The translations under genes and the position numbers were made by a program. Below the pieces are notes generated by a model. That model was not told the DNA's origin. It was given only the letters and a program-made list of their open reading frames with translations, and made no database searches. A stretch of 64,000 bases of DNA from CAZPUI01 sp964415525 (GTDB lineage: Bacteria; Acidobacteriota; Holophagae; Holophagales; Holophagaceae). Location of the stretch: positions 1 to 64,000 of the forward strand of contig CAYQAS010000008.1 of assembly GCA_964415525.1 (NCBI GenBank), given 5' to 3'. Below are positions 17,838 to 26,532 of this stretch, in pieces (positions within the stretch are counted from its first letter, which is position 1; each line of letters starts with the position of its first letter).

Positions 17838-20800
17838 ATGCCCGTGACGTTTACGCTCAATGGCAAGTCCCTCCAGGCCGAGGACGGCCAGACGATCCTT
17901 CAGGCGGCGCGGGCACACGGGGTCGAGATCCCGACCCTCTGCTACGACCCGCGGCTTCCGCCCTATGGCAGTTGCCTCGTGTGCGTGGTGGAGGTGCGCA
18001 GCGCCGGGCGCCTGCTCATGAGCTGCACGACGCCGGTCTCCGACGGCATGGACGTCTGGACAGAGAGTGTCGCAGCCAAGCACGCCCGCAAGACGGCGCT
18101 GGAGATGCTCCTGAGCAACCACTACGCCGATTGTCGTGGGCCGTGCTTCCTCCAGTGCCCCGCCAACGTGGACGTGCAGGGCTACCTGGCCTTCGCCCAT
18201 GCGGGGATGCACAAGGAGGCCCTGGACCTCATCCGCGAGACGAACCCCCTGCCCCTGTCCTGCGGGCGCATCTGCGTGCGTTACTGCGAGGCCAACTGCC
18301 GCCGGAAGGACGTAGACAGCCCCGCCGCCATCAACTTCATGAAGCGGTATGTGGCGGACCTCGGCTACGACCGCCTGGAACGCCCCGAGCCCACGCCCCT
18401 CAACGGCAAGCGCGTGGCAGTCATCGGCGGCGGCCCGGCGGGACTCACCTGCGCCTACTACCTGCGCCAGAAGGGCGTCGCGGTCACGATCTATGACATG
18501 CAGCCCAAGCTGGGCGGCATGCTGCGCTATGGCATCCCCGAGTACCGTCTGCCCCAGGACGTGCTGGACAAGGAAGTTGGACAGCTGCTGTCCGTAGGGA
18601 TCGATGCCCGCACTGGCGTGAAGCTGGGGCTGGACATCACGCTGGACGGCCTGAAGGCCGAGGGCCACGATGCGATCTTCCTCGCCATGGGCTCCTGGGT
18701 CGCCAAGGGCATGGGCATCGAGGGCGAGGACCACCCGAACATCCTCCCGGGCATCGTCTTCCTCGAAGCCGTGAAGCGGGAGGGCCCGCCGAGTCTGAAA
18801 GGCACCGTCGCCATCGTGGGTGGCGGCAACACCGCCGTGGACGCGGCCCGCACGGCCCTGCGTTGCGGCGCCGACAAGGTGGCCATCCTCTACCGCCGCA
18901 CCCGATCCGAGATGCCTGCGGATGACGTCGAGGTGGAGGACGCCGTCGAAGAAGGCGTGGACCTCCAGTTCCTCCTGGCGCCGAAGCGCGCCGTGGTGGA
19001 GGACGGCAGGCTGCTTGGCCTGGAATGCACGCGCATGGAACTGGGCGCGCCGGACGCCTCGGGCCGCCGCCGCCCCATGGAAGTGGCGGGCAGCGAATTC
19101 CTCTTCGAAGCAGACTGGCTCGTCTCCGCCATTGGGCAGGAACAGGACCTCTCCGGCCTGGCCAACGCGACGCTGGGCGACATCAGGCTCACGAAGTGGC
19201 GCAGCATCGATGCCGATCCCGAGACCTTCCAGACCAGCGTGCCGGGCGTCTTCGCCGGGGGCGATGTGATGACCGGCCCCGCCGCCGCCATCGACGCCAT
19301 CGCCGCGGGCCGCAAAGCCGCCCTCGTCATCGACCGCTTCTTGGAGACAGGGACTGTCGAGAAGTTCCACGCGGCCTTCAGCAGCCGCAAGACGGCGCTC
19401 TCGCCTCTCGATCCGGCCTTCTTCGAGCAGTTCGAACACCAGGCCCGCTCCACCATGCCCAAGCTGGACGACCACGCCCGCCGGGATACCTGGATGGAAG
19501 TGGACACCGGTGTGGACGCCCGCGCCGTGGCCCACGAAACGGGGCGCTGCCTCTCCTGCGGCTGTTCCAGCGTCTTCGACTGCGACCTGCAGGTGCTCTC
19601 CACCAACTACGACGCGAACCAGGAGCAGTACAAGGGCCGGGTCAAGAAGCACAAGGTGGACGACCGCCACCCGAACATCATCCTGGACGCCAACAAGTGC
19701 ATCCTCTGCGGTCGCTGTGTCCGCTACTGCGGCGAGCTCATCGGGGTGCATGCCCTGGGCTTCCAGAACCGCGGCTTCGAGACCCTGGTCAAACCCACCC
19801 TCGACCGGGCCCTGCAGGACACCACCTGCATCGCCTGCGGCAACTGCATCGAGGTCTGCCCCACTGGCGCCATCACCTTCAAGGCCAGCCTGGAGAAGCC
19901 CGGCCCCTTCCGGACGACCGCCTACCGCAGCATCTGCAGCTTCTGCGGCGTGGGCTGCGAACTGGATGTGAACCACTGTGGGCGCGACTACTTCTTCATC
20001 ACCGCCAAGCCCGAGGATCCTTTCACGGAAGGCGAGCTTTGCGAACGGGGCCGCTTCGGGACCAAGATCCTGGGCAACCCCAAACGCCTCTACACCTGCA
20101 TGGAGAAGGGACAGTCCCTGTCTATGGAGGCTGCCACGGAACGCCTCCGCCAATCGATCAAGGGCCGGGGAGAAGACCTGCTAATCCTGGCTTCTGGCGC
20201 CATCAGCACGGAGACGGCCCAGTCCCTTTCGGACTTGGCGGTACGGATGGGAACTCCCCACCTCTACATGGGCCAGGACTGGACCTCGGGACGCCTCACG
20301 CCCCTGCTGCCCGCCGAAGCGCGAATGGCTGACCTTGACCGGGCCGATGCCCTGGTCCTCACGGATGCCCGGATCGTGGAGGCCTATCCGGTGCTGGGTT
20401 TCCGCCTCCGACGTGCGGTCCAGAACGGCCTGCCCCTGGTGATCGTGGGACCTGCGAATCGCGCCCTGGCCCGCCTCGCAATGCATCTCGTGCCGGACCT
20501 GGACGCCCTCGATCTGCCCCTGCTGCAGACGGCCCAACGCGCTTTGCTGCTGACGGATGCCGGACATCCCAAAGCCCAAGCAGCAGCCCAGCGCCTGGGG
20601 GCACGTCTTCTGATGGCGGAACCGGAGGCCAATGGCCGCGGTGTGCGCGAGGTCTTCGCCACGTCAGGCGCCACGCAATCGCATCTGGAGCAGGCACGTA
20701 CCAAGCGTTTCGGTGCGGTGCTTGCCGTGGACGCGGCAGAAGGCTTGCCGCTGGCCGACTTCACGACCGTGTTCAGCCTGCTTCCCACCGCCGCCACGGA

Positions 20801-20951
20801 GGCTGCAAACCTCGTCGTGCCCCTCACGCCGCTCCAGGAGCAGGACGGCACCCTCTCGGCCTTCGATGGCCGCACCATCGCCTTCAAGCGTGCCTTCAAG
20901 CCCTTGGCGGGCTTCGACCACCGGACCATCCTCGAGGCGGCAATGCTCTGA
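17838..20951 (+). CDS. Hybrid oxidoreductase: NuoG-type [2Fe-2S], GltD-like FAD/NADPH module, ferredoxin, truncated molybdopterin fold
   Basis: The 1037-residue protein is a mosaic. C35, C46, C49 and C63 form the NuoG-type [2Fe-2S] ligand set. Two Cys groups (C99/C103/C107 and C142/C146/C150/C154, CGRICVRYCEANC) match the GltD/NfnB N-terminal clusters. FAD binding is at VIGGGPAG (about 195), the NAD(P) fold at IVGGGNTAVDAA (about 326), and GltD-like VFAGGD closes the flavoprotein. Two [4Fe-4S] clusters follow (C621-C631, C664-C674), then a molybdopterin-family cluster (C700, C703, C707, C735). The remaining 300 residues are a shortened MopB-like domain without the C-terminal cofactor domain, so molybdenum catalysis is unlikely. 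Together with the NuoE/NuoF-like subunits it could couple NADH, NADPH and ferredoxin pools. Confidence 0.88.
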   Translation: MPVTFTLNGKSLQAEDGQTILQAARAHGVEIPTLCYDPRLPPYGSCLVCVVEVRSAGRLLMSCTTPVSDGMDVWTESVAAKHARKTALEMLLSNHYADCRGPCFLQCPANVDVQGYLAFAHAGMHKEALDLIRETNPLPLSCGRICVRYCEANCRRKDVDSPAAINFMKRYVADLGYDRLERPEPTPLNGKRVAVIGGGPAGLTCAYYLRQKGVAVTIYDMQPKLGGMLRYGIPEYRLPQDVLDKEVGQLLSVGIDARTGVKLGLDITLDGLKAEGHDAIFLAMGSWVAKGMGIEGEDHPNILPGIVFLEAVKREGPPSLKGTVAIVGGGNTAVDAARTALRCGADKVAILYRRTRSEMPADDVEVEDAVEEGVDLQFLLAPKRAVVEDGRLLGLECTRMELGAPDASGRRRPMEVAGSEFLFEADWLVSAIGQEQDLSGLANATLGDIRLTKWRSIDADPETFQTSVPGVFAGGDVMTGPAAAIDAIAAGRKAALVIDRFLETGTVEKFHAAFSSRKTALSPLDPAFFEQFEHQARSTMPKLDDHARRDTWMEVDTGVDARAVAHETGRCLSCGCSSVFDCDLQVLSTNYDANQEQYKGRVKKHKVDDRHPNIILDANKCILCGRCVRYCGELIGVHALGFQNRGFETLVKPTLDRALQDTTCIACGNCIEVCPTGAITFKASLEKPGPFRTTAYRSICSFCGVGCELDVNHCGRDYFFITAKPEDPFTEGELCERGRFGTKILGNPKRLYTCMEKGQSLSMEAATERLRQSIKGRGEDLLILASGAISTETAQSLSDLAVRMGTPHLYMGQDWTSGRLTPLLPAEARMADLDRADALVLTDARIVEAYPVLGFRLRRAVQNGLPLVIVGPANRALARLAMHLVPDLDALDLPLLQTAQRALLLTDAGHPKAQAAAQRLGARLLMAEPEANGRGVREVFATSGATQSHLEQARTKRFGAVLAVDAAEGLPLADFTTVFSLLPTAATEAANLVVPLTPLQEQDGTLSAFDGRTIAFKRAFKPLAGFDHRTILEAAML

Positions 20952-20971
20952 CACGGACACCCTGAAAAGGA

Positions 20972-21002
20972 AAAGGCCGGAGCAGCAGCTCCGGCCTTTC
21001 CC
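20972..21002. terminator. Bidirectional terminator between the hybrid oxidoreductase and gdhA
   Basis: A perfect 12-bp stem (20972-20983 with 20988-20999) and AGCA loop has A-rich and T-containing flanks. It lies between convergent genes that end at 20951 and 21020. Confidence 0.85.
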
Positions 21003-21019
21003 ATAAAGCGCGACCAGGA

Positions 21020-22369
21020 CTAGACGAGGCCCTGGTCGATCATGGCGTCGGCGACCTTGAGGAAGCCGGCGATGTTGGCGCCGTTCACGTAGTTGCCGGG
21101 GGTGCCGAACTTGGCAGAGGCTTCCACGCAGGCCTTGTGGATGTTCTTCATGATGCCGTGGAGCTTGGCGTCCACTTCCTCGCGGGTCCAGCCGAGGCGC
21201 ATGGAGTTCTGGCTCATCTCGAGGCCGGAGGTGGCCACGCCGCCGGCGTTGGAGGCCTTGCCGGGGGCGAACATGATCTTGCCGGTGTTGGCCATGAAGA
21301 ACTCCACGGCCTCCAGGGTGGAGGACATGTTGGAGCCTTCGACCACAGCCATGCAGCCGTTGGCCATCAGGGCCTTGGCCTCATCCTCGTTCAGCTCGTT
21401 CTGGATGGCGCAGGGCAGGGCCACGTCGACCTTGACTTCCCAGGGGCGCTTGCCGGCGATGAACTTGGCGCTGGCGTACTTGTCGGCGAAGGGGGCGACG
21501 GAGCGCGGGTTGGTGCGCAGCATCTCGCACATGTAGGCGGCCTTCTCGGCGGTCATGCCCTCTTCGTCGTGGATGTAGCCGTCGGGGCCGGAGATCGTCA
21601 CGACCTTCGCACCCAGCTCGGTGGCCTTGAGGACGGCGCCCCAGGCGACGTTGCCGAAGCCGGACACGGCGACGCGCTTGCCATTGAGGTCGGTGCCCTT
21701 GGTGGCCAGCATCTCCTGGGCGAAGTAGACGACGCCGAAGCCGGTGGCTTCGGGACGGATCAGGCTGCCGCCCCAGTTCAGGCCCTTGCCCGTGAGGACG
21801 CCGGTGAACTCGTTACGCAGCTTCTTGTACTGGCCGAACATGTAGCCCACTTCGCGGCCACCCACGCCGATGTCGCCCGCAGGGACGTCGGTGTCAGCGC
21901 CGATGTGGCGGAAGAGCTCGGACATGAAGGCCTGGCAGAAGCGCATGATCTCGTTGTCGGACTTGCCGGCGGGATCGAAGTTGGAGCCGCCCTTGCCGCC
22001 GCCCATGGGCAGGGAGGTGAGGCTGTTCTTCAGGATCTGCTCGAAACCGAGGAACTTGAGGGTGTCCTGGGTGACGGTGGGGTGGAAGCGGATGCCGCCC
22101 TTGTAGGGGCCGATGGCGCTGTTGAACTGCACGCGCCAGCCGTTGTTGACCTGGTAATCGCCCTTGTCGTCCTGCCAGCAGACGCGGAAGGAGATGATGC
22201 GCTCGGGCTCGACGAGGCGCTCGAGGACCTTGTGCTTGCGGTACTTGGGATCCGCCTCGACCACGGGGGCCAGGGACTGCAGGATCTCGGTGGCGGCCTG
22301 AATGAACAGGGTCTCCCAGGGGTACTTCTTCTTCAGGCCTTCCAGGACTTCGTTGACGTACTGGCTCAT
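21020..22369 (-). CDS. gdhA: Glutamate dehydrogenase, hexameric, likely NADP-specific
   Basis: The 449-residue protein is the small hexameric class of bacterial GDH, interconverting glutamate and 2-oxoglutarate plus ammonia. Landmarks are FRVCWQDDKGDYQVNNGWRV, GPYKGGIRFH, LPMGGGKGGSNFDP (catalytic Lys), DVPAGDIGVGGREVGYMFG and the nucleotide-binding VAVSGFGNVAWGA. Length and sequence pattern match the E. coli GdhA (NADP) branch, and the Ser/Gly in VAVSGFGN fits that. The second GDH in this window (53.6 kb) belongs to a different branch. A good RBS (GGAGG) precedes the ATG. Confidence 0.95.
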   Translation of the reverse strand: MSQYVNEVLEGLKKKYPWETLFIQAATEILQSLAPVVEADPKYRKHKVLERLVEPERIISFRVCWQDDKGDYQVNNGWRVQFNSAIGPYKGGIRFHPTVTQDTLKFLGFEQILKNSLTSLPMGGGKGGSNFDPAGKSDNEIMRFCQAFMSELFRHIGADTDVPAGDIGVGGREVGYMFGQYKKLRNEFTGVLTGKGLNWGGSLIRPEATGFGVVYFAQEMLATKGTDLNGKRVAVSGFGNVAWGAVLKATELGAKVVTISGPDGYIHDEEGMTAEKAAYMCEMLRTNPRSVAPFADKYASAKFIAGKRPWEVKVDVALPCAIQNELNEDEAKALMANGCMAVVEGSNMSSTLEAVEFFMANTGKIMFAPGKASNAGGVATSGLEMSQNSMRLGWTREEVDAKLHGIMKNIHKACVEASAKFGTPGNYVNGANIAGFLKVADAMIDQGLV

Positions 22370-22452
22370 GGTGCCTCCGTGTGGGCGTTGAGGATGGGGT
22401 GGGGTGGTTGGCCTTGAGATTCCGCGGCCAAGCTTCAGGCGGCGGCGAGACG

Positions 22453-22482
22453 ACTATAACGAGGGAAAAAGTTGCATGGAAA
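22453..22482 (-). promoter_or_regulatory. Possible sigma-70 promoter of gdhA
   Basis: Read on the minus strand, TTTCCA (22477-22482) and TATAGT (22453-22458) are separated by 18 bp in an unusually AT-rich stretch. They lie about 85 nt before the gdhA start. This is a motif match only. Confidence 0.4.
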
Positions 22483-22592
22483 CTTTTCTCCACCACTCGT
22501 GACTGAGTTCACGCTCCAACAGCCACATATGGGTTCCAAGCCAAAGGACTGGTCTGCGCCCCGTGCAAATTTGCGCAAAGTAAAGAAAATTA

Positions 22593-22614
22593 CGGCGGAT
22601 CCAGGGATCCGCCG
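22593..22614 (-). terminator. Terminator after the lipoprotein gene
   Basis: A 10-bp inverted repeat (CGGCGGATCC with GGATCCGCCG) is followed on the minus strand by TAATTTTCTTTA. It sits 37 nt past the stop of the upstream lipoprotein gene. Confidence 0.7.
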
Positions 22615-22650
22615 CAAGGGTTGTTGATGCTCTGATGCCTCAGTCGAGTG

Positions 22651-23433
22651 CTACTTGATCTCGGCGCCGGCCTTGATGGCCTCGTCCCACTTCTTGAACG
22701 TGCCGCTGCCGACGGAGTACTTGGCGTAGACCACGCCCAAATTGCCATCCGTCCGCTTGGTGAGGGTCACCTGAAGCACGAGCTTGCTCTGCATCTGGAT
22801 GAATACATCCGTGAAGGCGGCGTTGTTCACCTGGGGCTTCACGACCTGGATGGTCACGGCATTCCAAACGCTCTCGGGCATGGCTGTGGCGATGCGGAAG
22901 ACACCGGCGTCTCCGATCGGGGCCTGGAGGCCCTTGACGACCTCGAACTCCATTTCGCGGGCCTTGTCCAGCTGACCAGGCAGCTCATCGAGCTTCGTCT
23001 CTGAGATGCTGGCCATTTCGGCGGGAATGGCCGCGAGCTGCTTGGCGGCCACCTTGTTCAGGGTGTCCTGCAGGTCCTTCTTGCTGACGCCGGGAGCCAG
23101 GATGCTCAGGTTTTTGAGGTCCACCAAGCCAAAGGCCGTGATCTCGGCATCGGTCAGAGAGGTCCCCATGGCGCCGCCGTGGGAGTGGAGCCAGCGGTAA
23201 TTGTCGAAACCGACAACCTTGGGATCGGTACCGGAGATGCTGATGGCGGAAACCGCCTTCACATCCCTACGTACTCCGATGTAGCGCAGCCACTCCAGGA
23301 TCCGCTGTTCTTCGCCGACCTTGACGGGTGCGGGGGCCTGGGTGGGAATCAGGTTCTTCGGCTTCTTGTCACAACCGACGACGAACAGGATGCCGGCAAG
23401 GGCCGGAATCAGGGCACGCTTGAGATCCATCAT
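22651..23433 (-). CDS. Putative lipoprotein of unknown function
   Basis: The 260-residue product opens with a lipoprotein signal (MMDLKRALIPALAGILFVVG followed by Cys21 and DKKPKN), so it is probably anchored in a membrane facing the periplasm. The rest is a mixed alpha/beta soluble domain with no Cys and no catalytic motif I recognise. It has two parts: a Lys/Gln-rich helical stretch around 110-160 and a beta-rich C-terminal half (VLQVTLTKRTDGNLGVVYAK). It is divergent from rlmH with 65 bp between starts and is followed by its own terminator, so it is monocistronic. Confidence 0.75.
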   Translation of the reverse strand: MMDLKRALIPALAGILFVVGCDKKPKNLIPTQAPAPVKVGEEQRILEWLRYIGVRRDVKAVSAISISGTDPKVVGFDNYRWLHSHGGAMGTSLTDAEITAFGLVDLKNLSILAPGVSKKDLQDTLNKVAAKQLAAIPAEMASISETKLDELPGQLDKAREMEFEVVKGLQAPIGDAGVFRIATAMPESVWNAVTIQVVKPQVNNAAFTDVFIQMQSKLVLQVTLTKRTDGNLGVVYAKYSVGSGTFKKWDEAIKAGAEIK

Positions 23434-23498
23434 GTTTCCTCCTGGAATGGGGATCAGGCCTTCGGCCGAATCAGAACAACACTTATTTAGGAATCTGA

Positions 23499-23957
23499 GT
23501 GTATCCCATCAAGATCATCGCCGTTGGCAGGCTCAAGCTTGAAGGCTGCAGTCAACTGGAAGCTCACTACCGCAGCCTTCTCCGAGTGTATGCCCGCCTG
23601 GACGTGACGGAAGTCCCAGAGGGCAAGGGAGATGCCGCCCGTGGGCTCGCGGAAGAGGCCGTGCGCATGCGGGCTGCCCTCAGCGGCGTACGGACCCCCG
23701 TGCTCCTCGATGCTGCGGGTCCTGTCCGCTCATCGGAAGCCTTTGCCGCCTGGCTCGGAGCGCGCATGGACCGCGGCGAGAGCCTCGCCTTCGTCTTCGG
23801 AAGCAGTCACGGCATCGATCCAGACCTAAAGAAGGAGGTCCGGGAGAAGCTCAGCCTCAGTCCGATGACCTATCCCCACGACCTCAGCCGCGTCCTGTTT
23901 CTCGAGCAGCTCTACCGGGCCTTCACCATCCTGAGGGGCAAGGACTATCACAAGTAG
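23499..23957 (+). CDS. rlmH: 23S rRNA (pseudouridine1915-N3)-methyltransferase RlmH
   Basis: The 152-residue protein is a SPOUT methyltransferase that methylates pseudouridine 1915 in helix 69 of 23S rRNA. The C-terminal knot is very clear: LAFVFGSSHGID replaces the usual FxIGGxxG loop, and LSLSPMTYPHDLSRVLFLEQ plus YRAFTILRGKDYHK form the cofactor pocket and catalytic tail. The start is GTG, with a weak TAGGAA site upstream. It heads a run of plus-strand genes. Confidence 0.92.
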   Translation: MYPIKIIAVGRLKLEGCSQLEAHYRSLLRVYARLDVTEVPEGKGDAARGLAEEAVRMRAALSGVRTPVLLDAAGPVRSSEAFAAWLGARMDRGESLAFVFGSSHGIDPDLKKEVREKLSLSPMTYPHDLSRVLFLEQLYRAFTILRGKDYHK

Positions 23958-24011
23958 CCGCCTCCCCGAGGCCAAGGCCCAAGAGGCCATGCCCGTGCTA
24001 GGATTCTGGGA

Positions 24012-24398
24012 TTGGTGTCCCTATTGCTCGCTGATTTTCCAATACCAACTTTGACCCCTGAGACCGTGTCCAAACCCTCCAATCCCCTCCCAGCTCCCAT
24101 CAAGGTCCAGAAGCGGGTCGATGCCCCTCGGGCCGGTCTGCGCGACAAGCTCTGCGCGGACTGCCACCGCCCCTTCACCATGGCGGAAGACCAGAAGCAC
24201 TTCCTCTGCCCGTCCTGTCATCAGCGGAAACTGACCCGCCGACCGGTGCGCAAGGGAGAGACGCGGGTCCTGATCCAGATCCAGTGCGTGTCCTGCGGTG
24301 CCCAGGACTACCTGGATTTCGTGCCTCCCGATCCTGCCAAGGCGACCTGCCGCGCCTGCTTCCTTCGATTGAAGCGGGAACAAAAGATCGAGCCCTGA
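24012..24398 (+). CDS. Small double zinc-ribbon protein
   Basis: The product of up to 128 residues has four CxxC pairs. CADCHRPFTMAEDQKHFLCPSC is read as one zinc ribbon of the probable zinc-binding (zf-trcl-like) kind, split here across residues of about 48-70. CVSCG and CRACFLRLKRE form a second at the C-terminus, like the CxxC proteins found widely in environmental bacteria. Role unknown; nucleic-acid or rRNA binding is plausible. The start is uncertain: TTG at 24012, GTG at 24015 and GTG at 24066 are all in frame and none has a strong RBS. It lies between rlmH and a secreted-protein gene. Confidence 0.65.
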   Translation: MVSLLLADFPIPTLTPETVSKPSNPLPAPIKVQKRVDAPRAGLRDKLCADCHRPFTMAEDQKHFLCPSCHQRKLTRRPVRKGETRVLIQIQCVSCGAQDYLDFVPPDPAKATCRACFLRLKREQKIEP

Positions 24399-24426
24399 CA
24401 CCCACGTAAGGCTAGGAGTCAAGTCC

Positions 24427-25539
24427 ATGAAGCTCATTCACAGCACCGCTCTGTCCATCCTCCCCCTGCTCGCGTGCAGCTCCGCAGCAGCCCAGGCGCC
24501 CGCGGCCAAAGCAGTTGCCAAGTCTGCCCCCAAGGAAAGCGCCGAGTCTGCCAGCACCAAGAAGCTCTTCCTCGAAGTGCTGGATGCGGTGGATGCGGCC
24601 TGGTTCGGCAAGCCCTACCAGGATTTCGCAGCCCTCGATCTGGATGGCAACTTCAGCATCAACCTCAGCGCTGCGGCCGTGAACGCCAAGGTGCAGGCCG
24701 CAACCCAGGGTGTCGTGAAGAGCGCCGCCACCAAGAGCGGCAAGGCCAACCTCCGCATCAAGGGCACCTGGCTCGCCAAGGGTGACTTCCGGTGTGAGAT
24801 CGCCGGAGATGCCGGGCAGGTTCTCTGGACCCGCGTGGGCACCAAGGGCTTCATCTACAGCAAGGAGCTGAATTCCTACACGACCGCCGTGGATCTGCCG
24901 GCCGCCGATGCGCCCCTGACCTACCTGGGCTGGTTCCGCCAGCTGGTGCTCGAGGCCAAGAGCGTCTACGTCGATAGCGGCGCATTCAAGGTGAACATGG
25001 GCGCTGCAGAGGACAAGCTGCAGACCATCTCGCTCTCCTCTCCCACCGCCGCCTACGACCCGAAGAAACGCGAACAGAGCCTGGATGACACCCTGGGGTT
25101 CTGGAAGCGCGGTCGGCTGGACGTGACGTTCGACAAGACCACCAAGCTCCCCAAGAAGGCGTTCTTCCAGAACGACGCCCAGGGCGTGAAAGCCACCATG
25201 GTCTTCAACTACGGCCCCAACAACCGCCTTCAGGATGTCTCCTTCGACAACCAGAGCAGGGGCATGGAAGGCCCGATGTGGCTGCGCGTCAGCTACGGCA
25301 ACGATGGCCTGATGAAGGCCATCAGCGGCGAGATGACCCCCAAGGTGGGCCGCCTCGCCTGGGACTTCACCATGGGCTGGTCCAAGGACAAGAAGGTCGC
25401 CGCCAGTGCTCCGCCCATGGGCGCGGACAAGAAGGGCAAGGAGGACCACCAGGCCCTCGTGCTCATGAACCTCGCCGGGCAGGTCATGGACCTGCAGCGC
25501 TTCGGCCTGAACCTGCGTAGCCCGATCCCCGGAAAGTGA
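24427..25539 (+). CDS. Secreted protein of unknown function
   Basis: The 370-residue product has an N-terminal Sec signal (MKLIHSTALSILPLLACSSA, cut near AAAQA), so it is periplasmic or outer-membrane associated. LLACSS could alternatively be read as a lipobox with Cys17. An Ala/Lys-rich linker precedes a beta-rich domain with repeated short strands (FRCEIAGDAGQVLWTRVGTK, GRLDVTFDKTTKLPKKAFF). This resembles LolA-type lipoprotein-sorting folds only in general character. It starts 28 bp after the zinc-ribbon gene and ends at a strong terminator, so it may be the last gene of that unit. Confidence 0.7.
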   Translation: MKLIHSTALSILPLLACSSAAAQAPAAKAVAKSAPKESAESASTKKLFLEVLDAVDAAWFGKPYQDFAALDLDGNFSINLSAAAVNAKVQAATQGVVKSAATKSGKANLRIKGTWLAKGDFRCEIAGDAGQVLWTRVGTKGFIYSKELNSYTTAVDLPAADAPLTYLGWFRQLVLEAKSVYVDSGAFKVNMGAAEDKLQTISLSSPTAAYDPKKREQSLDDTLGFWKRGRLDVTFDKTTKLPKKAFFQNDAQGVKATMVFNYGPNNRLQDVSFDNQSRGMEGPMWLRVSYGNDGLMKAISGEMTPKVGRLAWDFTMGWSKDKKVAASAPPMGADKKGKEDHQALVLMNLAGQVMDLQRFGLNLRSPIPGK

Positions 25540-25557
25540 TCGAACGAACAGCCTGGA

Positions 25558-25586
25558 ACGGGGCGGCTCTGGCCGCCCCGTTTTTG
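25558..25586 (+). terminator. Rho-independent terminator after the secreted-protein gene
   Basis: A 10-bp GC-rich stem (25558-25567 with 25572-25581) with TCTG loop is followed by TTTT. Confidence 0.9.
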
Positions 25587-25684
25587 CATTCCGAAGGGAC
25601 GCGTCACGGGAGTCCCGCCGGGGTGGTCCAAGGTGCTGCACCGGCGCGGTACCCTGACGTCCGCGCCTTCCCACGGGATCTCCC

Positions 25685-26032
25685 ATGATTCTCCGCAAGG
25701 AATACGGCTTCGAGGCCGCCCACTTCATTTACAACCATCCCGGCAAGTGCCGGAACCTCCACGGCCACAGCTACAGACTCTTCGTGCTGCTGGAAGGTGC
25801 CGTGAATCCTGAGACCGGCATGATCATTGATTTCGATGATCTCTCCAAGGTTGTCGTAGGCAAGGTCATCGATCGCCTCGATCATCGATTCCTCAATGAC
25901 CTGATCCCCCTCTCCACCGCCGAGAACATCGCCGCCTGGATCTGGGATCAACTGAAACCGGAGCTGCCGGGGCTCATTCAGATCGAGGTCTATGAAACGA
26001 GCGACAATTGTGTGATCCACAGGGGAGCCTGA
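25685..26032 (+). CDS. 6-pyruvoyl-tetrahydropterin synthase / QueD-like protein
   Basis: The 115-residue protein has the pterin-synthase active-site set. Zinc ligands are H13 (FEAAHF), H26 and H28 (NLHGHSY), the nucleophilic Cys is C22 (GKCRNLHGH), LDHRFLND supplies the second His, and ENIAAWIWDQL and the C-terminal YETSDNC follow. This family makes 6-carboxy-tetrahydropterin for queuosine/archaeosine-type deazapurines (QueD) or sepiapterin-type products. QueC/QueE are not nearby, so QueD is the likely but unproven assignment. Its stop overlaps the next ATG by one base. Confidence 0.88.
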   Translation: MILRKEYGFEAAHFIYNHPGKCRNLHGHSYRLFVLLEGAVNPETGMIIDFDDLSKVVVGKVIDRLDHRFLNDLIPLSTAENIAAWIWDQLKPELPGLIQIEVYETSDNCVIHRGA

Positions 26033-26532
26033 TGCGAATCGTTCCTGTTCTCGCCCTTCTCTCGCTCACGGCCTGTGGCACGAAGCTCGACCCCACCCTC
26101 GCCCTGCGGGAGGCCGGAAAGCGGCTGCGCTGCACCGTGGAGGAAGTGCGTCCGAGTCTCGAGCCCCGTCTGCCCCTGGATCGCTCCTTCCTCCGCGTGA
26201 ACCTGAAGCTCGGCGTGGAGAATCCCAGCGACGTGCGGATCCAGGTGAAGGCCGTCCGCGGCACGGTCTTCCTGGATCGCTCTGGAGCCGCGTACCGCAT
26301 CGGTGATGTGGCCGCCGGTGGCGGCATCCACCTTGATCCCCGCGCCAAGGGTGCCGTGGCCCTGGAGCTCCAGGCCACCTATGCCGACCTCAAGTCCGCT
26401 TGGCAGCCCCTCAGCGAAACCGTGTTGCGCAAGGAAAAGGCGACCTGGCGGATCGAGGGCACGGTGACCGTGGACCTCCTGGGGCTGCCCCTGGAACTGC
26501 CCTTCCGCACCACCCAGGAGCCCGGCCGATGA
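26032..26532 (+). CDS. Lipoprotein with LEA-type 2 (WHy-like) domain
   Basis: The 166-residue product starts MRIVPVLALLSLTAC, a compact lipoprotein signal with Cys15 as the lipidated residue. Residues about 40-160 show the alternating beta pattern of LEA-2/WHy domains (RVNLKLGVENPSDVRIQVK, then a charged strand and VTVDLLGLPLELPF). These domains are found in desiccation- and envelope-stress proteins. It overlaps queD by one base and the HAD gene by four, so the three are translationally coupled, an odd functional mix. Confidence 0.7.
   Translation: MRIVPVLALLSLTACGTKLDPTLALREAGKRLRCTVEEVRPSLEPRLPLDRSFLRVNLKLGVENPSDVRIQVKAVRGTVFLDRSGAAYRIGDVAAGGGIHLDPRAKGAVALELQATYADLKSAWQPLSETVLRKEKATWRIEGTVTVDLLGLPLELPFRTTQEPGR

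Noticed and set aside
17514..20153. Antisense open frame of about 879 codons opposite the hybrid oxidoreductase
   Set aside because: Mirror of a well-supported sense gene with all cluster motifs. No motif is seen in the antisense product.
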